A stretch of DNA of 14,630 nt from an uncultured Bacteroidales bacterium. GTDB lineage: Bacteria > Bacteroidota > Bacteroidia > Bacteroidales > UBA932. Positions within the stretch are counted from its first letter, which is position 1. The number at the start of each line of letters is the position of its first letter. The stretch is taken from positions 1-14,630 of the forward strand of contig CAKUVA010000034.1 of the NCBI GenBank assembly GCA_934693135.1, in the 5' to 3' direction. The translations under genes and the position numbers were made by a program. Shown here piece after piece: positions 1-5,794 of the stretch. The notes beneath the pieces were generated by a model. That model searched no databases, had not been told where the DNA came from, and saw only the letters and a program-made list of their open reading frames with translations.

Positions 1-556
1 CCGGGACTGTCAATATATGTGAAGATGTTGGGCAGGAACCTTTTCAGATGGATATAAGCCTTTCGGAGGTCATCCCTGACAAAGTATGACTGTCCAGTGC
101 TGGGATTCTCGTTGCACATGTACCACGCAGCGTTGCCTTGGGACGTCTGGATAGACATATTGAACAGCTCGTATTATGTTGTCAACGCCATCCGTGGTGA
201 TGCCCGCAATAACATACCCCATTGACCTGATGTTCTGCAGGTCTGATGCTATCTCGTCATCGTCCTCCAATCTCGTGAACCGGTAGAACAGCGTACGCTT
301 CAGATTCTCCGCCCTGTAAACTATCAGGCAATGATCATTCGAATAGTATGTCCCATCAATCAGAAGATATATCGGTGTCGTTATCTTTATCGTCCAGGTC
401 GGATATCGATATGTCTTTTCTTCTTGATGAAAACAGGGATCCGCAAGACCTGCATTTATATCGTTTGACCCACTCCCTGATGCCCCACTTTATATTGTCT
501 AAAGAGCCGCATCTCGGGCATCGCAGACGGCGTCTTATTTTTTGCTTATCACTCAT
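1..556 (-). pseudogene. Decayed IS256-family transposase (Zn-binding variant), 3' end outside window
   Basis: Remnant of a DDE transposase. Three pieces are readable on the minus strand, in different frames. Piece one (556 down to about 405) starts MSDKQKIRRRLRCPRCGSL and is an N-terminal zinc ribbon with two CxxC pairs (CPRC, CRSC). Piece two (about 415 down to 107) carries PTWTI, then LLIDGTYYSND with the first catalytic Asp, then ITTDGVDN with the second, then RCVVHVQRE. Piece three (113 down to 1) reads NENPSTGQSYFVRDDLRKAY and continues to IFTYIDSP. This order matches the IS256 'variant Zn-binding' transposases of Bacteroidota, as I recall that family. About 35-45 residues are missing between pieces one and two and roughly 100 between two and three, and both joints change frame. 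The gene cannot make an active transposase. The family call is from motifs, not a search. Piece three runs off the left edge, so the rest of the C-terminus is unseen. Confidence 0.85.
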
Positions 557-580
557 TAGATGAAAATGTTTTCATCTAAT
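555..580. repeat. 26-bp inverted repeat over the transposase start codon
   Basis: The arms ATTAGATGAAAA and TTTTCATCTAAT are perfect inverted copies separated by only two bases (TG). The repeat includes the ATG (556-554, minus strand) of the transposase remnant. It could be an operator-like site, a hairpin that blocks translation or read-through transcription from outside, or part of the terminal inverted repeat of the element. The sequence does not decide between these. Confidence 0.6.
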
Positions 581-660
581 TTACGCAAATTACGGAGAAT
601 CAATGAATTATAAGAATTTTACCAACCAGTTTTGGCAATTATACCCAATTTCGGTACAAC

Positions 661-712
661 TTTTATAAAAGAAAAAGTTCTAAACTCTTTAATAATCAAG
701 AATTTAGAACTT
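661..712 (-). terminator. Rho-independent terminator of tRNA-Ser
   Basis: Read on the minus strand, just after the tRNA 3' end, AAGTTCTAAATTCTT (712-698) pairs with AAGAGTTTAGAACTT (689-675). This gives 15 pairs with a single G-U wobble and an 8-base loop. The run TTTTCTTTTAT follows at 674-664. Strong stem plus U-tract and its position make this a convincing terminator. Confidence 0.85.
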
Positions 713-720
713 AATTTCAG

Positions 721-805
721 CGGAGAGAGAGGGATTCGAACCCCCGGACCCGTGAAGATCAACGGTTTTCAAGACCGCCGCATTCGACCACTCTGCCATC
801 TCTCC
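721..805 (-). tRNA. tRNA-Ser (anticodon UGA)
   Basis: The minus strand reads GGAGAGATGGCAGAGTGGTC from 805. The acceptor stem GGAGAGA (805-799) pairs with TCTCTCC (728-722), with discriminator G at 721. The anticodon loop is CTTGAAA, giving UGA, which reads UCA and other UCN codons. A long variable arm follows, as expected for a class II tRNA such as tRNA-Ser, and the T-loop GGTTCGAATCC is standard. The length is 85 nt. CCA is not encoded (CTG follows), so it is added after transcription. The gene stands alone, with its own promoter and terminator. Confidence 0.96.
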
Positions 806-864
806 AATATTTCAGAAACGTTCTCGTTTATCTGCCAAACCACAATTACTTGTGAAATGGATTA

Positions 865-895
865 CAAAGGTACGCATTATTTTCGATTCTGCAAT
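865..895 (-). promoter_or_regulatory. Promoter of tRNA-Ser
   Basis: On the minus strand, TACCTTTG (872-865) matches the Bacteroides -7 consensus TAnnTTTG exactly. ATTG (895-892) stands 19 bases before it and matches the -33 element TTTG in three of four bases. Transcription would start near 858, about 53 nt before the mature tRNA 5' end. Confidence 0.65.
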
Positions 896-975
896 AGTTT
901 GCGCTGTTTTTTTATAATTTTTAGCATTATTCCTCGACGCAAAGCATTTTCCAATTCATTTCAGAGAACCGATCC

Positions 976-1006
976 TTTGATAAAACGAATTTTTTTTTTA
1001 CATTTG
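976..1006 (+). promoter_or_regulatory. Promoter of recQ
   Basis: TTTG (976-979) and TACATTTG (999-1006) match both Bacteroides sigma-ABfr elements exactly, with a 19-base spacer that includes a T-run. The predicted start near 1014 would leave a leader of about 25 nt before the recQ ATG. It points away from the tRNA promoter in the same gap. Confidence 0.75.
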
Positions 1007-1038
1007 GTAAGAATTAGCTTCTAAGAAGATTTACATCT

Positions 1039-3237
1039 ATGGATTCAGCCGTCGTTCATGCAAAGCTCAAGGAGTTTTTCGGCTATTCAAACTTCAAGAG
1101 CGATCAAGAAAAGATTATCATGCACCTTCTTGATGGGCACGATACATTCGTTATCATGCCGACTGGAGGTGGAAAGTCGCTATGTTACCAACTTCCTGCC
1201 CTTCTGATGCCCGGAACTGCAATTGTTGTCTCCCCTCTCATCGCGTTGATGAAGAATCAGGTGGATGCTATCCGAGGCTTTGTAGCTGGAAACGAAGGAA
1301 TAGCACACTTTCTCAATTCATCATTGAACAAGGCTCAAATAGCAGAGGTCCAAGAAGATCTCATCTCTGGAGTCACAAAGCTTCTATATGTAGCACCTGA
1401 GAGCCTTACAAAAGAAGAGAATATAGCTATTTTACGAGAGATACACATCTCATTCTACGCCATAGACGAAGCTCATTGTATCTCAGACTGGGGACATGAC
1501 TTTCGCCCAGAATACAGAAGAATCAGACCTATTATAGATGAAATCGGTAAAGCACCTGTCATCGCATTAACAGCAACTGCAACACCTAAAGTTCAGAGTG
1601 ACATATTGAAGAACCTCGGCATTTCAGATGCTTCCGTGTTTAAGACATCATTCAACAGACCTAACCTATATTACGAAGTACGAGACAAAATAGCACCAGA
1701 AAAAGACATCATAAAGTATATAAAACAAAACCCAGGTAAAGCTGGCATTATATATTGTCTGAGCAGAAAAAAAGTAGAAGAACTGGCACAAGTTCTAACT
1801 ATCAACGGCATACGTGCAGTACCATATCATGCCGGTTTGGATGCTAAGGTTCGTGCAGAAAACCAAGATAAATTCCTCTCTGAAGAAGTGGATGTCATTG
1901 TGGCTACCATAGCTTTCGGAATGGGAATCGACAAACCTGATGTAAGATTTGTAATACATTACGATATTCCGAGGAGTCTGGAAGGATATTATCAAGAAAC
2001 CGGACGTGCCGGACGAGATGGCAAAGACGGAATATGCATCGCATATTATAGTTACAAAGATATACGTAAACTAGACAAGTTTCTTCAGAGTAAACCGATT
2101 TCCGAGCAGGAGATAGGTCGCCAACTTCTCATGGAAACAGTAGCCTATGCCGAATCCGGTGAATGCCGTCGAAAACTTCTACTTGCGTACTTCGGTGAAG
2201 ACTACAAAGAATGTAATTGCGGTGCATGTGACAATTGTCTAAATCCAAGGCCAAAATTTGACGCACAAAAAGACATCTGCCTCGCTCTCGAACTCATAGA
2301 TGCCTTGCCAGAACATTTCAAGATTGAGCATCTTGCCAACATACTCGCAGGAATACCTACTGCGATGATCAAATCTTATAAACATGACAAGCTGAAATTT
2401 TTCGGAGCTGGAACAGGGCATAATGTCAAATATTGGGAGATGATTATCCACCAATGCATAATACATCATCTATTGGACAAGAACATCGAAAATTACGGTG
2501 TAATATCTGTTTCTGAACAAGGGAAAGCTTTCGTAGAGCACCCAGAACCATTCATGCTTGCCGGAGAGCGTTCTTTTTCAGAAGATGCTGGAGATGATGA
2601 CGATGATGACAATGCAGTTTCACCAACAAAAGGAGGATCCGGAGGGGACCCTGTACTTCTGTCAATGCTGAAGGACCTCAGAAAGGATGAAGCAAAGAAA
2701 CGACATCTACAGCCATGGATAATATTTAGCGATGCTTCACTTGAAGACATGGCTATCATGTACCCTGAAACATTGGACGAGCTGAAAACTTGCCAAGGAA
2801 TAGGCGAAGGCAAAGCACGGAAATATGGCAAGCCTTTCATGGATCTCATCACCAAATACGTAGATGAGAACGAGATAGAACGTCCAAACGATCTCGTAGT
2901 AAAGTCCATGCCGACCAAATCCTCGGATAAGATAGCTCTTATCCAGAGCATCGACAGAAGAATGGATCTCGAAGACATAGCTGACTCTAAAGGAATGGAC
3001 ATGAACGACTTGTTGCATGCGATAGAAGAAATAGTGGAGTTCGGCACCAAGCTAAACCTTGACTATTACATAGAGCAGAATATCGATTCAGATGTCGTGG
3101 AAGACATCTACCATTACTTCAAGGAAGAAGCGGCATCTGATTCCATAGAAGACGCCATTAACGACCTTGGACAAGATTATGAAGAAATGGAAATCAGGCT
3201 TGTTCGTCTGAAATTCCTTTCAGAAGTTGCTAACTAA
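1039..3237 (+). CDS. recQ: ATP-dependent DNA helicase RecQ
   Basis: A 3'-5' superfamily 2 DNA helicase that unwinds forks, D-loops and other recombination intermediates in the RecF-type repair pathway, in the cytoplasm. Visible domains over 732 residues: helicase lobe 1 with Walker A PTGGGKS (41-47), DEAH (143-146), the RecQ aromatic-rich loop SDWGHDFRPEYR (149-160) and TATAT (178-182); lobe 2 with YHAG (263-266) and the arginine-finger motif QETGRAGRDG (319-328); zinc site C376, C394, C397, C400; a winged-helix RQC region to about 500; an acidic linker with six Asp (519-524); an HRDC domain (about 540-612). A C-terminal helical extension (about 625-732) resembles the helix-turn-helix tail of Bacteroidota RecQ. 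E. coli RecQ is about 610 residues, so the extra length lies in the linker and tail. All key residues are present. The ATG at 1039 suits the promoter, and helicase motifs begin soon after it. Confidence 0.97.
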   Translation: MDSAVVHAKLKEFFGYSNFKSDQEKIIMHLLDGHDTFVIMPTGGGKSLCYQLPALLMPGTAIVVSPLIALMKNQVDAIRGFVAGNEGIAHFLNSSLNKAQIAEVQEDLISGVTKLLYVAPESLTKEENIAILREIHISFYAIDEAHCISDWGHDFRPEYRRIRPIIDEIGKAPVIALTATATPKVQSDILKNLGISDASVFKTSFNRPNLYYEVRDKIAPEKDIIKYIKQNPGKAGIIYCLSRKKVEELAQVLTINGIRAVPYHAGLDAKVRAENQDKFLSEEVDVIVATIAFGMGIDKPDVRFVIHYDIPRSLEGYYQETGRAGRDGKDGICIAYYSYKDIRKLDKFLQSKPISEQEIGRQLLMETVAYAESGECRRKLLLAYFGEDYKECNCGACDNCLNPRPKFDAQKDICLALELIDALPEHFKIEHLANILAGIPTAMIKSYKHDKLKFFGAGTGHNVKYWEMIIHQCIIHHLLDKNIENYGVISVSEQGKAFVEHPEPFMLAGERSFSEDAGDDDDDDNAVSPTKGGSGGDPVLLSMLKDLRKDEAKKRHLQPWIIFSDASLEDMAIMYPETLDELKTCQGIGEGKARKYGKPFMDLITKYVDENEIERPNDLVVKSMPTKSSDKIALIQSIDRRMDLEDIADSKGMDMNDLLHAIEEIVEFGTKLNLDYYIEQNIDSDVVEDIYHYFKEEAASDSIEDAINDLGQDYEEMEIRLVRLKFLSEVAN

Positions 3238-3321
3238 GCATCTGTTTAAATTTCATGAGGATTTTTCGAAAAGTATTTTTTCGGCATAATTCCAAGCAGA
3301 TTCTCAAACAAATTTCAACAA

Positions 3322-3356
3322 AAGAACCGACCAAAAAATGGCCGGTTCTTCTTTTC
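3322..3356. terminator. Shared terminator between recQ and the convergent operon
   Basis: AAGAACCGACC (3322-3332) pairs with GGCCGGTTCTT (3340-3350). On the plus strand there is one A-C mismatch and the stem is followed by CTTTTC. On the minus strand the same position is a G-U pair, and the stem runs into a T-rich stretch (TTCTTTTGTTG). It lies between the ends of recQ (3237) and the lipoprotein gene (3381), so it probably serves both. Confidence 0.75.
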
Positions 3357-3380
3357 TGTCAAGTAAATGTTATTTCGCAT

Positions 3381-4250
3381 TTATTTTTTCGTCAGCACTA
3401 TTCCAGATGAATATCGCTCTCGGAAGCCATATTTTCCAGGAGTTGTCTGAAAATATGTCCCGAACATGCTCTCAATGATAATCTTGCCATCTTGCTGCAT
3501 TGTCCCGACAAAATCAGTCAAACCATCTTCAGTGGCACCGAACAAATAGCCTTCTCCATAAGTCGAATCAAGATAACCAGAAGGTGTTCCAGCAGCAATC
3601 ACGAATGATTTTCTATCATCCTCCAGTTCTGCAGTATAAACTTGAATTCCTTTCGCAGATGTTCCTCCAAGTTCTACGATATATGGATCAATGTCCTTAA
3701 CAATGAGTTTACTATAAGTCTTATCTTCAGGATCTGCAGAAATTGAAACATCCATATTATATGTCTGACCATCTCTCGTCGCAACAGCAGTACCCGACCA
3801 ATTTCCAATAAATGGAGCTCGCGGATCATCCAAATCATTTATGGCGAATTTGACAACATTATACGAATTCGATACTACCCAGTCTGTAGCAGAAGCTAGA
3901 GTTAGAGAGAAATCAAGGTTCCCAGTAAATTTCCCTGAAAGATCTTTTATGGAAATAATTACATTCTTTTCCGTTTCCTTACCAGAAAACTCCAACACTC
4001 CTGTTTCTGGACTCATAATTTCATAATTCACACCTTTGACAGCTGCCCCATCCGTAGTTCCGACAGTAATGGTTACAGGCTTCCCGTCAGTATTGAACAC
4101 GTTGACAGGAACAATAACCGTCCCAACATTTTCATCCACAGTATATGACGAAACGCCGAACGATACATAAGCTGAAGTCTTATAATCATCAAGACGGCCA
4201 CATGATACCAATACAGCTGATAACACTACCGCATATATAATATTTTTCAT
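3381..4250 (-). CDS. Calx-beta-domain surface lipoprotein (SusE/F position)
   Basis: Predicted lipoprotein of 289 residues, probably outer-membrane and surface-facing. The signal peptide ends in a lipobox (VLVSC, lipidated Cys17). Residues about 25-145 look like one Calx-beta fold: VPVNVF, then KGVNYE (72-77), VLEF, FTGNLDFSLTL, ending in INDLDDP (137-143). Residues about 147-289 form a second, beta-rich domain beginning FIGNWSG, with no catalytic motif that I can see. It is the last gene of the susC-susD module, 12 bases after susD, so it is very likely co-transcribed. Genes in this slot usually encode ligand-binding partners of SusCD, so binding of the imported substrate is the best inference. 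It is related in layout to the lipoprotein at 11238-12128. The substrate is unknown. Confidence 0.85.
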   Translation of the reverse strand: MKNIIYAVVLSAVLVSCGRLDDYKTSAYVSFGVSSYTVDENVGTVIVPVNVFNTDGKPVTITVGTTDGAAVKGVNYEIMSPETGVLEFSGKETEKNVIISIKDLSGKFTGNLDFSLTLASATDWVVSNSYNVVKFAINDLDDPRAPFIGNWSGTAVATRDGQTYNMDVSISADPEDKTYSKLIVKDIDPYIVELGGTSAKGIQVYTAELEDDRKSFVIAAGTPSGYLDSTYGEGYLFGATEDGLTDFVGTMQQDGKIIIESMFGTYFQTTPGKYGFRERYSSGIVLTKK

Positions 4251-4262
4251 AATCCTAATTCT

Positions 4263-5774
4263 TTATTTTTCATCAGCATATCCGCTATTCTGGACAAGAT
4301 TCTTATTCACTTTAATATCATAAGTAGGAATCGGCCAACTAAAATGATAATCTGAAGCAGACAGTGCCCTCTCAGCGTAAGTAGAACCCGTCATCAAAAC
4401 ATTGGCAGAAACCGCCCCAAGCTGCGCAGTGCGGGCTTGCACTCCATCACCCCACCTTTTGAGACAACTCATTCGAAGGCCTTCGCCAACAGTTTCCCTG
4501 AACCATTCCCTTTTCACATTGGCAAGAGAGCCATCAGTAGCGGACGCTCCTCGTCTTGTCTGAAGAACATTCAGCATAGTTCTGGAATTAGAATTTCCAT
4601 TTTGAGCATAAGCCTCTGCAGCAATAAGATACATTTCACTTATCATGAAAGGCTTACAAGCATGCGCTCCGGATTCGATTGTTCCATCACGAAGATCAGG
4701 GTTATCAAAATATTTGACAAAAGTGTAGAACTGTCCTTTGTGAAATGTTCCAGAAACTTGCGTAGGATACTTAGAATCAGTAAACCATGTCTGAAACCTC
4801 AAATCGCCCTTACCATAGGAATCAATCAAGACCTGTGAAGGTATGAACTTGGAAGTAAAATAATTACCCTCATTTCTATCATTGCGGATAGTAGTATACA
4901 CAGTATTATACACACAGCCCTCACTCTTACTTACATACATCTGCATGACAGGTTCAGTCCCCCTATCATAGATATACTCATCCGTCATTTCTTCTTCAGA
5001 AGAAGCCAAAGCATAACCAGCGGAAGAATTTATCACAGATTCAGCCTTAGCTGCTGCAAGTGTATAATTCTTAGTATCAAGATAATAGCGAGCATACACA
5101 AAATTTACAGCATCAACAGTAGGATGCTGCGCTCTCACAGAGCCTTTGGTATTCTGAAGAATTGCATAAGCTGCATCAAGATCTGTTTTTATCTGCGCAT
5201 ACACAGCCTCTATAGTAGCTCTTGCCGGTTTTTCAAGCTGATTATAGACAGTAACGAGAGGGACAGCAAGTTCAGTAGAAGCAGTAGCAGGATCATAAGC
5301 CTTCGCAAAATGCCTTACAAGATAAAGATACGAAACTGCTCTATAAAAATATGCATTTCCTTTTAGAATACGTGCTGCAGACTTAAGTTCATCACTAACA
5401 TTGTCAGCATTCGCAATCGCGATATTGTAATTCTTTATGGCAGAATAGTGTCCCTGCCAAATGCTTTCAATGTCAGAATTGCTCGCATTGAACGTCTGAT
5501 CGCAACGGTGCTCAGGCCCATAATTATTACCGAAATCAGCAACAGCATTGAAAGCATCGAACATAACCTCCTCGGACTGAGAATTCTTTCCATAAAACAA
5601 TGAGCGGAATGACGAGTGAAGCCCATTGTCAAAAGCAGTTATGTCATTCTCGCTGATGAACAGACGTTTTCCCTCCTCATAAGAAATGGCTGTACTTGGA
5701 GTAAGATCCATATCACATGATGAGAGCATTGGCACTGCAAGGCCGACAGCGATGATATATTTGAAATTTCTCAT
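4263..5774 (-). CDS. SusD/RagB-family outer-membrane lipoprotein
   Basis: Surface lipoprotein that acts as the lid and substrate-capture subunit on its SusC partner. I chose the ATG at 5774 because it gives a compact lipoprotein signal, MRNFKYIIAVGLAVPMLSSC, with lipidated Cys20. An upstream in-frame ATG at 5795 overlaps the susC stop as TAATG and would add seven residues; that overlap could also support translational coupling. Typical SusD features follow over 503 residues: the TPR-type helix LKGNAYFYRAVSYLYLVRHF (137-156), SEMYLIAAEAYAQNG (379-393), LNVLQTRRGA (401-410), and the C-terminal signature PIPTYDIKVNKNLVQNSGY (481-499). Length is normal for the family. The bound ligand cannot be read from the sequence, and no enzyme gene is adjacent to suggest it. 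Confidence 0.95.
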   Translation of the reverse strand: MRNFKYIIAVGLAVPMLSSCDMDLTPSTAISYEEGKRLFISENDITAFDNGLHSSFRSLFYGKNSQSEEVMFDAFNAVADFGNNYGPEHRCDQTFNASNSDIESIWQGHYSAIKNYNIAIANADNVSDELKSAARILKGNAYFYRAVSYLYLVRHFAKAYDPATASTELAVPLVTVYNQLEKPARATIEAVYAQIKTDLDAAYAILQNTKGSVRAQHPTVDAVNFVYARYYLDTKNYTLAAAKAESVINSSAGYALASSEEEMTDEYIYDRGTEPVMQMYVSKSEGCVYNTVYTTIRNDRNEGNYFTSKFIPSQVLIDSYGKGDLRFQTWFTDSKYPTQVSGTFHKGQFYTFVKYFDNPDLRDGTIESGAHACKPFMISEMYLIAAEAYAQNGNSNSRTMLNVLQTRRGASATDGSLANVKREWFRETVGEGLRMSCLKRWGDGVQARTAQLGAVSANVLMTGSTYAERALSASDYHFSWPIPTYDIKVNKNLVQNSGYADEK

Positions 5775-5794
5775 ATTTTCAGATTTTAAATACA

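Noticed and set aside
348..563. 71-residue plus-strand open frame over the IS remnant
   Set aside because: It is the complement of the zinc-ribbon part of the transposase, whose CPRC and CRSC motifs show the minus strand is the true coding strand.
632..1024. 130-residue plus-strand open frame
   Set aside because: It runs straight through the tRNA-Ser gene, its terminator and both promoters. Its translation contains the antisense of the tRNA, so it is not coding.
2493..3050. 185-residue open frame on the minus strand inside recQ
   Set aside because: It is antisense to the RQC/HRDC coding region of a complete recQ. The Ser-rich, low-complexity product has no signal or domain and reflects the codon pattern of the true gene.
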